Source of the DNA: Pelagophyceae sp. CCMP2097
Taxonomy: Eukaryota > Sar > Pelagophyceae
Assembly: GCA_026770575.1 (NCBI GenBank)
Contig: MU657179.1
Location: 160,500 to 180,164, forward strand
Length of the DNA stretch: 19,665 nucleotides
Direction of reading: 5' to 3'
In this document: piece after piece, positions 1-9,705 of the stretch
Layout: each line of letters begins with the position of its first letter
How positions within the stretch are numbered: position 1 is the stretch's first letter
Position numbers and translations under genes: made by a program
Notes under the pieces: model-generated
Told to the model about the DNA's origin: nothing
The model's database searches: none
What the model saw: the letters and a program-made list of their open reading frames with translations, nothing else

Positions 1-860
1 GTCTCTAGAGGTTACTGGGCCGTGCAGTTCGCCGACACGAGCCGCAACATTCGCGCCAACGACCTCGAGGTGCTGCCGTCCGACGACGCCACGTTCGAGC
101 CGTCGCAAGCTCCGCCGAGCGGGAGGGAGAAGCGGCAAGAGGCGCAGGCGACCGTCATGGCGGCACGAGGCGCGCAAGTTGGGGCGCGCGTCTGCCTCGC
201 GAGCGACTCGACGCGGCGCGGCGTCGTCGAGTCACATGTCTCTAGAGGTTACTGGGCCGTGCAGTTCGCCGACACGAGCCGCAACGTCCACATCCGTGAT
301 CTCGAGGTGCTGCCGTCCGACGACGCCACGATCGAGCCGTCGCAAGCTCCGCTGAGCGCGGCGGAGAGAAAGCTAGAGAAGCTGGCGACCACCGTGGCGG
401 CACGAGCCGTGCACGTTGGAGCGCGCGTCTGCCTTGCGAGCGACTTGACGCGGCGCGGCGTCGTCGAATCACAAGGCGCTGGAGGCTACTGTGCCGTGCG
501 GTTCGCCGACAAGAGCCGCAACGTCCGCGTCGAGGACCTCGAGGTGCTGCCGTCCGACGACGCCACGTTCGCGCTGTTGCAAGCTCCGCCGAACTGAAGG
601 GAGACGCGGCGAGAGGAGCAGGCGACCGCCATGGCGGCACGAGGCGTGCACATTGGGGCGCGCGTCTGCCTCGTGAGCGACTCGGCGCGGCGCGGCGTCG
701 TCGAGTCACAAGTCACTGGAGGCCGCTGGGCCGTGCGGTTCGCTGATAAGAGCTGCACCATTCGGGTCAACGACCTCGAGGTGCTGCCGTCTGACGACGA
801 CAAGTTCGAGCCGTCGCGAGCTCCGCTGGACGCGGCGGAGAAAAAAACGAGAGAAGCGGG
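1..860 (+). repeat. 237-bp coding tandem repeat, about 3.6 copies
   Basis: Equivalent bases recur at 1, 238, 475 and 712, an exact 237-bp step, so copies are in register at both DNA and protein level (79 codons). The fourth copy ends near 860, where the linker changes. Copies are closely similar, for example the segment encoding DLEVLPSDDATF, which points to recent duplication or gene conversion. The array continues upstream of the window. Confidence 0.85.
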
Positions 861-1597
861 CAAAAGCCAGTCCCGTGGACCGGGCGCTCAAAGCATCGGC
901 TCCATCGGCTGCCACATCGAGCCGCAAACGCCGCGCCAAGGCCTCTGACGACGCGGGCGACGCCGCCGCGGCCGAGGCCTCTGCCGACGGCGAGGAGTTC
1001 GGCAACGGTGCTTCGGACGACGAGCCGTGAGTGAAGCGGCTGCGAGACCGAGGCGTCGAGGCGCTCGAGTCGGCGCCGCTGTTTAGCAGCCTCGATGACG
1101 CTAACCGGGAGATCGCGCGGCTGCGGGCGCTCCTCGGCGGCGCGCTCGTCGAGACGATCGACGTCGACGCGGATGGAGCCGTCGAGGCCGCGGCCGAGGC
1201 CGCTGCGCGGCGCTGCGCGACGGCGGCGCCTGCGAGCGGCCTTGCCGCCCTGGTCTCGCTCCACGCGTCGCACGAGACCATTTCCGTCGCGATCAAGGAC
1301 GAGCGAGACACGGCCACGGAGGAGAGGGACAAGGTCACGGAGGACCGGGACGACCACGAGGACGAGTGCAAGACAGCGCACAACTTCATCGAGCAGCAGA
1401 AAGATGTGATCGGCGGCTTGAAGGATGAGATCGGCAGCCTGCGGCTGGAGATCGACGGCCTGCGGCGGGAGGCGCGGCGCCGCGACGAGGCCGGAGCGCG
1501 CCGCGTCGCCGAGCTCGAAGCTGCCATCGCCGAGCTCGAGGCCGCAGCCATCGAGGCGGCGCCGCCGCCGACGAAACGGCGCGCGCGCCCGGAGTGA
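1..1597 (+). pseudogene. SH3-like (KOW/Tudor-type) repeat protein with C-terminal coiled coil; 5' truncated, frame broken
   Basis: The frame is open from base 1, so the gene begins outside the window. It encodes four copies (the first cut) of a ~79-residue unit whose core reads VGARVCLASD, then RRGVVES, then a W-AVQFAD strand and DLEVLPSDD. This looks like a small beta-barrel of the KOW/Tudor class; the family name is an inference. After the array comes a Lys/Arg-rich then Asp/Glu-rich linker, and from about 1090 a coiled coil with heptads such as ANREIARLRALLGG. Three breaks are visible. TGA 595-597 stands where the first copy has GGG. The A7 run at 841-847 has one base too many: with six A's the frame runs on as EKKREKRAKASPVDRALKA. 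TGA 1028-1030 lies inside a likely intron (GTGAGT at 1027, acceptor at 1086 or 1089). The stop is TGA 1595-1597. It may be a decaying gene, a bad allele or sequencing error; alternatively ATG 631 starts a shorter gene. Confidence 0.5.
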
Positions 1598-1943
1598 TCG
1601 CGCGGCTCGTTCCCACCCAGTACATTCAGACTCTTCTCCATGCGCCCCGAGACCCGGGCCGCCGCCGCGGCGCGGGCCTTGCGGCGGTGTTTTGACGGAA
1701 GAGACCCGGGGCTCCGGCGAAGGCGCGGGACCGGGAACAACCGTCCGCTCGGGGGGTTCGCAAGTTTCGTCGTGCAGAGCGCGTCGGGGAGAGACGAGCC
1801 GCTCCGATGTATTCGCCGTCACTTTGGTCTTGAGATCCGTCGACTGTATACGTACGACTTGCTCAGGGACGCGTGGGCCCCATGGCACCCGGGCCTCGTT
1901 GGGAAGGTCCAAGGCGCACGACTGTATGTTTTACAGAGGCGCC
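1598..1943. other. Convergent intergenic gap
   Basis: The plus-strand coiled-coil gene and the minus-strand LRR gene end towards each other here. The stretch should hold both 3' untranslated regions. I see a short direct repeat of GAGACCCGGG (near 1648 and 1700) but no convincing coding segment or RNA gene. Confidence 0.5.
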
Positions 1944-3021
1944 TCACATCTCCATGGGCGCGGCCTCGTCTGCGGCTCGGGCCGGTTTCGCGGCCTTTTT
2001 CGGGGACGCGGCGTCGGTATGCGCGCCTTCGTTGTACGCGACAACAATAATCCGCTCGCCGCGGCCAAAGCGGTCGTTTGGCGCATTGGGCAGCTCGTCT
2101 CTCGAAAACGTGCCAAAGGGCTCGACGATTGCGCCCGAGACGAGGCCGGCGAGTTGCGTTTTGAGTTTGCAGCTCGCGAGATTCACGCGCCGAAGCTTCG
2201 GGCAGGCGCCGCTCGAAAAGAGGCAATTCGGCCTGTGCGATTCACGTTCAGGTCAATGCTTCGACCGGGCCTCGGCGGGGGCGCGATCCGAACGCACATT
2301 GACTGAAATAAGTTGGCGTTCAAATAGCACGTCTCGAGATTTTGGAGCTTTTCAAAGCTCTGCGGGAGCTCCGTGAGCCGGTTGGAACTGAGCGCGAGGA
2401 CTGTGAGCGCGGCGCAGTCCCCGAGGCCGTCTGGCAGTTGGGCGAGGAGGTTGTCCCGCGCGTTGAAAATTTTCAGCCTACAAAGCGCAGTCGAGGCCCG
2501 TCGCGCAGGGGCCGGCGCGCAAAGGCGCACTTGGAAAGCGTCTCGATGCCTTCGGGCAGGCGTACGAGCTGGTTCGAGTCGACTGCGAGCTCTTCGAGAT
2601 CAGGCAGGCCACGGACGTCGAGGGACGCGAAACGGTTGTGCGTGAGGCGCAGCACTTTCAGGCACTTGAGGTTGCCAAGCGCGGGGAGCCGAACGAGCTC
2701 GTTTTCCTCGAGCAGCAGCGAGACGAGGTTCGGGAAGCTCTCCAGCGCCGTTAGTGAGGAGATGAGGTTGCGGCCGAGGTTTAACAGAACGACCTTTGGC
2801 GCTCGAGGCGATATCAGCCTTAGAGCGGCGTCGACGTCGCGGAGCTCGTTGTCGTACAACGTCAGCGCTTCCACCAAGGCGAACGCTTGGAGGCGCGCCG
2901 AGGCGCAGAGCGGCGCGAGGGAACCGTCGGGGAAGTCGTTTCGTCTTCGCGAAATCGTCACCTTGGTCAGCGCCGAAAGAGCGTCGAGCTCGGAGAACGA
3001 CGTCGCCGTCGTCGACGCCAT
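1944..3021 (-). CDS. Leucine-rich repeat protein, three exons
   Basis: Model: complement of 1944-2232, 2298-2477 and 2531-3021, 960 nt, 319 aa. Introns are 2478-2530 (53 nt, GTGCGC...TTTGTAG) and 2233-2297 (65 nt, GTGCGT...CGCACAG). Both joins restore the LRR period exactly: GIETLSK joins LKIFNARDNLL, and LNANLFQSM joins PNCLFSSG. About eight LRRs of the LxxLxLxxNxLxxLP type span residues 45-240, resembling the Ras-suppressor/plant-intracellular-type short LRR class. The tail has VNLASCKLKTQL followed by an Ala/Lys-rich C-terminus ending PMEM. The start is ATG 3021 (MASTTATSF); the frame is open further upstream but with no ATG. No signal peptide or membrane segment is seen, so a cytosolic protein-interaction scaffold is likely. 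The partner is unknown. Confidence 0.8.
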
Positions 3022-3676
3022 GCCGCCGCGCCGCCGCAAGTAAAGGCGGCCGTCGACGCCGAAGGCCGATTTGAATCCCGGCGCAACGGAACGTTGATCC
3101 GCTGGAGAACTCGATGTTTTGTGAAAACTCAGCAAATAGCTTTACGGTTGCAATTGACGGTTGTAGGAATTCCTATGCAAATGGCGTGTCAGTTTCTTCT
3201 TCCTCGAAATGCGCACCCGTGAGGCTCGTCGGCCTTCGATTTGTCGCAGGAGCGGGAGGCCGCGCCGGCAAGGACCCCGGCACGGGCCCCGTCGGGGTTC
3301 TCGTCGGGTTGCATCTACAGTATTAGAGTCGACTCAGAAATTTGAAGACCGAAACAATTGGAATAATTCGATGCAAATCAGTGCAAGAGAGTCGATCAAT
3401 GTATATTTCCCCTTGAAAATATTTTTGAAAGTTTCGATATATCTTTCAAAGGCCCCGATCAAATCTTGGAGCCACCTTATTGCGACCTCGAACTAAACCA
3501 GCTTGTTGCAGTTAAGTCAATTCGTCATCCGACGGCGAAATGCTGCAAAAAACAGTTGAAAGTCGACGTACGTTCATTCGAAAAAGTGCTTATTGAAATT
3601 TGTCGGTACAATCCTTCGCGGTCGAATCCCTTCGTGCTTCCGGCAAACGAGCGGCCGCTCTAGCTAATCGAATATC
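3022..3676. other. Intergenic gap, partly AT-rich
   Basis: This lies upstream of the LRR gene and upstream of the 174-aa ORF, so it probably holds both promoters. About 3330-3610 is clearly richer in A+T than the flanking genes, with runs such as AAAATATTTTTGAAA. Short frames here lack family features. A stretch near 3620 (GGTCGAATCCC) resembles a tRNA T-loop, but no cloverleaf fits around it. Confidence 0.5.
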
Positions 3677-4201
3677 ATGCCGACGGCGTCGACGCGCCCG
3701 ATGCGCAGCTGGATGCGGTGCACCATCCGGCCGTCGTCACCGCCGCCGCCCTGCGGCGCGGCGATGCGGCGGTGCCGCGGCGAGGCCTACCACACCGCAG
3801 ACCCGCACGAGGCGCCGGCGGCGGACGCGCGCCGCTTCTGCGGCGTCCACGAGGCGCCCGCGCTCGCGGCCGACTGGGCCTACAACGCGCGAAGGACTTC
3901 GGCGCAATCTTCTTTGGACGAGTCGGTCCAGGGCGACTATATCGACGGCCCCGACACTGCGCGCGCGCCCTGCGACCACGGCGACGACGGCTTCGACGAC
4001 GGCGCCTTCGACGGCGCGCGCAACGCGCTCCGCGGCGGTGCCTGGCGCAGAGCTTCTCTGCGCGGCGCCTCGTCACTCATCCAGCCCGGCAAGCTCCTCG
4101 AAAACGACCCGCCGCAGCAATCCTTCGAGGCCTTTGAGGCCTTTAGCCGCGACTTCGTCCGCGAGAGCCGACGACATGCCAAACTGACCTCGGCCGACTG
4201 A
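3677..4201 (+). CDS. Hypothetical protein, 174 aa
   Basis: I do not recognise this protein. The frame from ATG 3677 to TGA 4201 has a balanced amino-acid make-up, unlike the Arg/Pro-rich frames opposite it. Residues 20-60 carry scattered Cys and His (CGAAMRRCRG, then HTADPHEAP, then FCGVHEAP), which could bind a metal. The middle is acidic (CDHGDDGFDDGAFDG), and the C-terminus is likely helical (SFEAFEAFSRDFVRES). No signal peptide is seen. It ends 30 bp short of the stop of the convergent repeat-protein gene. An upstream exon cannot be excluded, and the ORF could be spurious in such GC-rich DNA. Confidence 0.4.
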   Translation: MPTASTRPMRSWMRCTIRPSSPPPPCGAAMRRCRGEAYHTADPHEAPAADARRFCGVHEAPALAADWAYNARRTSAQSSLDESVQGDYIDGPDTARAPCDHGDDGFDDGAFDGARNALRGGAWRRASLRGASSLIQPGKLLENDPPQQSFEAFEAFSRDFVRESRRHAKLTSAD

Positions 4202-4231
4202 CGTAACTTCTTTAAAACCGACCAGCGTATG

Positions 4232-7200
4232 TCATCGCAGGCCCTGGCCGCCGGGGTCGTAGAGCGGCCGCCGGTCTGCCTGCTGCGCGCGCAGGATGGC
4301 GTCGAAGAGTTGGGGGGCGTCGATGTTGGCCTCGCGGTACGCCCAAACGAGGTTCGCCAAGTCCTACGACGCAAGAGGGGGTGCGCGGCGGTGGGGTGTT
4401 CTCGGGGGTCTAGGCCTCTGCGCGGGATGAGTGTCGCCTCTGCGAGGAACCGGAAAGGGGTGTTGCGTCGAGAGGGGTGTTGAATTTCCAAAGGCGCACC
4501 TGGTTGCTAAAGTGCTGCAACTTCCACGGTGCCTCGCGCGCCACGGCCTCGAACAAAGCCGGCGCTTCGATTCCTAAAGCGGCAAAGGCCCAGACGAGGT
4601 GCGCGAGGTTCTGCGGCGAGCACATGTGCAGCTTCCCGGGCGCCTCGTGGGCGACTGCCTCGAATAAGTCGGGCGCCGAAACGCCCGCCTTTGCAAAGGC
4701 CCAGACGGTGTTCGCCAAAGCCTGCGCGTTAAAGTCTGGCATCTGCGCGCAGGCCTCTTCCGCGACGGCGCGGAAGAGCGGCGGGGCCTCGAACTCGGCT
4801 TTTGCAAAGGCCCAGACGATGTTCGACCTGCGTAGACGCGTGGCGGATCATTCAGCAAAGCCCATGGGGACCGTGGCATCTCATACAGCAGGGGTGTCCT
4901 CGTCTGGGATCTCTCCAATGTGGGCCATAAAGGCGCAGTTTTGGACAGCGCTTGCGGCGCGCATCCCGCGAGCCTCGAGGGCGCCGCGGCGGCGACGGCG
5001 TGGAAGAGGTGGACCGTGTGCAGGCCCTGCGTCGTCTCGTAGCCGGCTTTGGAGTAAGCCCAGACGGTGTTGGAGAGAGCTTGGGCGTCGAATAAATGGA
5101 TTTGCAGTGTGGCTTCCAGGGCCAGGTTCTCGAACAGCTGCGGCGCCACGACGCCCGCCGTCGCAAAGGCCCAGGCGAGGTTCGCCAGGTTCTGCGGCGT
5201 GCACGTATCCAGCTTGCGCTGCGCCGCAAAGGCCACGGCGTCGAAGAGCGATGGGGCAGCGATGCCTGCTTTTGCGTAGGCCCAGGCGGTGTTGGCCAGC
5301 TCCTGCGCATTAAACGACTCCATCTTCTTCACCGCCTCCGCCGCGACGGCCTCGTACAGCTGCGGGGCGGCCGCCCCGACGAGCGAGTACGCTTCGACGG
5401 TTTTTGCGAGATTTGACCTAGAGGCGTCCGCGTCCGGCAAACGCGCGTTTACGGCACTTTTTAAGGCTACGTGCTCCACGGCGTGCATCGAGCCTCTGAT
5501 TCATGGCGTGCATCGAGCATCTGCCGCTCTGTGGTGCTTCCATCCCTGTGACCGTTTTTTCCGAAAGTCGGACGCGGGTCTCTAGACGGCTTGAACGTGG
5601 CGATCTTCCTAGACGACTCCAACGCCGCCGCCTCGAAGAGCTCGGGAGCGTAGATCTTGGCCTTTGAAAAGGCCCACAACGTGTTCGCCAAAGCCTGCGA
5701 GTTGAAGGTGGACATCTTCTTCCTCGATTCGAGAGCGACCGCCGAGTAGAGCCGCGGCGCCTCTACTCCCGCAGTCGAGTAGGCCCAGACGGTATTCGCC
5801 AACGTCTGGGCCTTGAAGGTCGAGATCTTCTGGATCGCTTCCAAAGCGGCGGCGTCGAAGAGGTGGGGTGCCAGGACTCTGGCTTTGGAGTAGGCCCAAA
5901 CAGTGTTCGCCAAAGCCTGAGCCGAGAAGGTGATCATCTTCTCCCTTGCTTCAAACGACACGGCTTCAAATAGATCTAAAGCGTCGACGCCCGCGGTGGC
6001 GTAGGCCCAGACGAGGTTTGCTAACTCCTGAGCGTTGAACGAGGCCATCTTCTGGATCGCTTCCCCGGCCACCGCTTCGAAGAGCACCGGCGCTTCGATG
6101 CCCGCTTTAGAGTAGGCCCAAACAGTGTTGGACAGCTCCTGCGGTTTGAAATCTTGCATCTTCCGCGGCGCTTCAGCAGCGACGGCCTCGTAGAGATAGG
6201 GCGCTCGGACGCCTGTTTTAGAATAAGCCCAAACGGTGTTGGAGAGCTCCTGCGGGTTGAACGCTTCGACCTTCTTCGCCGCTTCGATGGAAACGGCTTC
6301 GAATAACGCCCGGGAATTCAGGCCGGCGACGGCTTCTGCCTTTGCGAATGCCCAGACGGTGTTGGCCAAGTTTTGCGGCGTAAACGTCTCAATCGTCTCC
6401 CGAGCCTCCACCGCCACCGCCTCTGTCAAACGCGGCGACTCGAAGCCCGCTGTGGAATAGGCCCAGACGGTGTTTGCAAGTTCTTGAGAATTGAAAGCGT
6501 TCATCTTTGAAACGGCCTCTTCCGCGACCGCTTCAAACAGCTGCGGCGCCGAAACACCAGCCGTGGCATATGCCCACACAGTATTCGAAAGGTTCTGCGC
6601 GGAAAAGTCTCGGAGTTGCATGCGCGCGCCCGAGGCGAGCATGGGGTAGAGTCCGGGGGGTTCGATTCGAGCCGTTGCGTAGGCCCAGACGATGTTCGCC
6701 AACTCCTGCGGGCGAAAGGCGTGGAGCTTCAAAGAAACCTGCGTCGCGATGGCCTCGAAGAAGTCTGGGCGGGCGCATCGTGCCGTTGAGAAGGCCCAGA
6801 CGGTGTTGGCCAAGCCCTGAGGCGTAAACGTCTTCATCTTCTCAACAGCTTCTCTCGAGATGATTTCGAAGAGTCCCGGCGCTTCAAAGCCCGCCTTTGC
6901 AAACGCCCAGGCGGTGTTGGCGAGGTGCTGCTCACTGAACCGCTCAATCTTCTCTGGAGCTTCTTTGGCGATTGCGGCGTAGAGCTTTTCCGCGTTGAAA
7001 GTCGACACTTTCGCAGCCGAGTAGGCCCAGACCGTCGTCGATAGAGCCTGCGGCCCGAACGTTGACATCTTCTTCACAGCCTGTATGGCGACGTTCTCGA
7101 AGAGTCCCGGCGCTTGGACGCCCGCCTTTGCGTACGCCCAAGCCGTGTTCGCGAGAGCCTGGGCGTTGAACGTCTCCAGCGTCGCGGTCGCCCTCGAGGC

Positions 7201-9435
7201 CATCGATTCGAAGAGCACTGGCGCCTCGAATTTCGCTTTTGCATAGGCCCAGCCGGTATTGGAGACGTTCTGCGCAGTGAACGAGTGCATCACCTCGATT
7301 GCTCTCAGAGCGGCTTTCTCAAAGAGGACCGGGGCTGAAACGCCCGCTTTTGAAAAGGCCCAGACGAGATTCGAGAGTTCGTTGGAGGTGAACGTCCCCA
7401 TCTTCTTCACCGCTTCCGAAGCGATGGCCTGGAACAGCCGCGGCGCCGGGGAACCCACTTTGGCAAAGGCCCATGCGAGGCCGGAGAGCTCCAAAGAGTT
7501 GAATGCGCCCATCTTCTTCACCGCTTCTCCCGAAACGGCTCTATACAAGAGAGGCGCCGGGAAAGCCGCTTTGGCAAAGGCCCAGGCAACGTTGTCCAGA
7601 CTTTGGGGGGTAAATGCCGACAAGTCGACCAGTGCCGCAGCCGCGACGGCCTCAAAGAGTAAAGGCGCCGGGAATCCGGCGCGGCTGAAGGACCAAGCGA
7701 CGTTTGCGAGGTTTTGCGGCGAGAAGGTGGCCATCTTTCTTACCGCTTCCGCCTCGACAGCTTCAAAGAGCTCGCCCGCCTCGAATCGCGCCACCGAGTA
7801 GGCCCAGGCCGTGTTTGCTAATTCCTGAGCCTTAAAGTCGCCCATCTTCTTCACCGACTCTGCCGCGATTGCCTCGAACAAAGGTTGGTGCGATTGCGCG
7901 AGTCCCGCAGAGGAATAGGCCCAAACCATGTTCGCCAAATTCTGCGCCTTGAAGGCATGCAGCTTCTTCGGCGCCTCTTCCGCGACAGCCTCAAAGAGCA
8001 AAGGCGCTCGAACACCTGCTTTCGCAAAGGCCCAGACGGTATTCGCTAAAGCCTGCGGCGAGAACGATTCCATGTGCCTCACTGCTTCAACCGCAACGGC
8101 GTCGAACAAATCCGGGGCGTCGGCGCCCGTGTTGGCCGCGGCCCAGACGGTATTCGCTAAAGCCTGCTCGTTAAAACCTTGGATGCGCCTGCACGCCTGC
8201 GCCGCCACGAGCTCGGCCAACTCCGGCGCGTTGGCCCCCACTTTCGAAAAGGCCCACGCGGTGTTCGCCAACGCCTGGGGCGTAAACGAGTCGAGCTTGT
8301 GCGGTGCCTCGGCGGCGATGGCGTCGTAAAGGTCCGGAGCCTCCACACCTGCGTGGGAGTAGGCCCAGGCAATCTTCGACAGATTCTGAGCGTTAAAATT
8401 CGCAATCTTCTGGGGCGCTTCTAAAGCGACGGCAGCGAATAAAGCGGGTGCGTAAAAGTTTGCGGTTGAAAAGGCCCAGGCCAGCGTGGCCAACTCCTGC
8501 GACTTGAACGCCGCCATCTTCTTCGGCGCCTCTTCCGCGATGGCGGCAAACAGGAATGGCGCGGAAACGCCCGCTTTGACAAAGGCCCACGCCGTGTTCG
8601 CCAGGCCCTGAGGGTTGAACGAATCCATCTTTGTCACAGACTCTTTTCCAATCACTTCAAACAGTAAAGGCGCCTGGAAACCCGCAGTCGCAAAGGCCCA
8701 CACCGTGCTCGATAAAGCGTGCGGCGGGAAAGTGGACATCCTCAATGTGGCTTCGGCCTCTATAGCATGGAAGAGTAACGGCGCTTCGACGCTCGCCTTT
8801 GCAAAGGCCCACGCCGTGTTGGCCAAACCCTGCGGCGTAAACGTCGTCATCTTCCGCGGCGCCGCTTCCGCGACGGCTTCAAATAAAGCCGGTAAAGCCT
8901 CGAGGCCGCCGATGTTTGCAGCCGCCCATGCAACGTTTGCGAGGTGCCTCGCTTCCAGGCGCGGCGTTTCCAAGATGGCCACCTCGACGAGCCTCTCCAG
9001 GCGCGCGTCCGCGCGGCCGCGCGGCGGCGTAGAGTCGCGCGCGAGGCGGCCGAGGCGGTGCATGGCCGTCGCGACGTTGACCCTGGAAAAGTCGCGGCCT
9101 CTTGACGCGAAGAGCGCGAGGATTTCGCCAGACGAAAAGCAGTCGATGATCAGACCGTTCAGGCGCACCGCCAACGCGCGGTTCGCCTGCGGCCGCGCGG
9201 GCAATCGCAGCGAGATGGCCACTTTAGCAGCACCGCCCTTTGCGGCAGTCTTTGGACCGCCAAGCGCGACGGCCGCCGCAGCGTCGCCGCCGAGCGCGAC
9301 GGCCGCTGCGGATTCGCCGCCGAGCGCGACGGCCGCGGCGGCGTCGCCGCCGCCGCCGAGCGCGCGCGCGCCGCGCGGCGCCGCCGCCCGGCAGGCCGCT
9401 GCGCGGCGGCCGCGGGCGAGGCACGGCAGGCGCAT
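4232..9435 (-). CDS. Giant 37-residue-repeat (heptatricopeptide/OPR-like) protein, probable organellar RNA-binding factor
   Basis: Model: complement of 4232-4363, 4500-4827, 4947-5417 and 5588-9435, 4779 nt, 1592 aa. Introns are 5418-5587 (170 nt, GTCTAG...CTCTAG), 4828-4946 (119 nt, GTCCAA...ACGCAG) and 4364-4499 (136 nt, GTGCGC...TCGTAG); each join keeps the repeat in register. I count 38 tandem 37-aa units with consensus LANTVWAFAKAGVxAP, then LFEAVAxEAxxKMxxF. This matches the helical repeats of algal and apicomplexan RAP/OPR/HPR proteins (often annotated Tbc2-like), which bind RNA in plastids or mitochondria. Residues 1-30 have many Arg and no acidic residues and no hydrophobic core, which suits a mitochondrial presequence better than an algal plastid leader. 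Residues 31-60 are three 10-aa repeats (xAAAAVALGG). A segment around NVATAMHRLGRLA resembles the region before repeats in RAP proteins. No C-terminal RAP domain is present; the protein ends GGQGLR. Confidence 0.85.
9256..9345 (-). repeat. 30-bp tandem repeat, three copies, in the leader of the repeat protein
   Basis: Three 30-bp units encode DAAAAVALGG, ESAAAVALGG and DAAAAVALGG (residues 31-60). It is a low-complexity Ala/Gly spacer between the presumed targeting leader and the folded region, and is likely to vary in length among strains. Confidence 0.75.
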
Positions 9436-9705
9436 CCGGCTCGAGATGGAGCGGGAGATGGAGTGCGCCTCCGACTCCTATACGGAGACCAGGCCGACTC
9501 GACTTAGAGGCGTCGCACCCGCGGTAAGGACGCAGCCCTTCTCGCCTGCATGAGGCCACGGGAACGTCCGCCGGCGTCCGCTTTCCGAGTCAAATTCCGA
9601 CTCCCAAATCTTCGCCAAAAGGGCTTTGGCGACACTGTGGCCAGCTCTTGAAGCCTCTTATCGGCGACAACAAACTTTGGCGGCGGCAGTCGCGCGCCGC
9701 TCGGC
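9436..9705. promoter_or_regulatory. Divergent promoter region
   Basis: These 270 bp separate the starts of two divergent genes, the organellar repeat protein (minus) and Noc1/Mak21 (plus), so both promoters must lie here. I see no TATA box. A weak inverted pair GAGTC/GACTC sits near 9590. Confidence 0.5.

Noticed and set aside
706..1912. Long minus-strand frames (344 and 381 aa)
   Set aside because: They are Arg/Ser/Ala-rich shadows of the SH3-like and coiled-coil gene, with no family motif.
3610..3640. A tRNA T-loop near GGTCGAATCCC
   Set aside because: No matching acceptor, D or anticodon arms lie at the required distance.
4232..4363. A RAP domain at the end of the repeat protein
   Set aside because: The last exon reads as one final repeat followed by a short tail; no RAP-type sequence is present.
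5467..9435. Treating the 1322-aa frame as a complete gene
   Set aside because: Its last ~45 residues leave the repeat pattern exactly at a GT donor; splicing at 5587/5418 restores the register, so the tail is intron sequence.
4910..9435. A CRISPR array, suggested by the regular 111-bp DNA period
   Set aside because: The period is 37 codons of a diverged coding repeat with no conserved direct repeat plus unique spacers.
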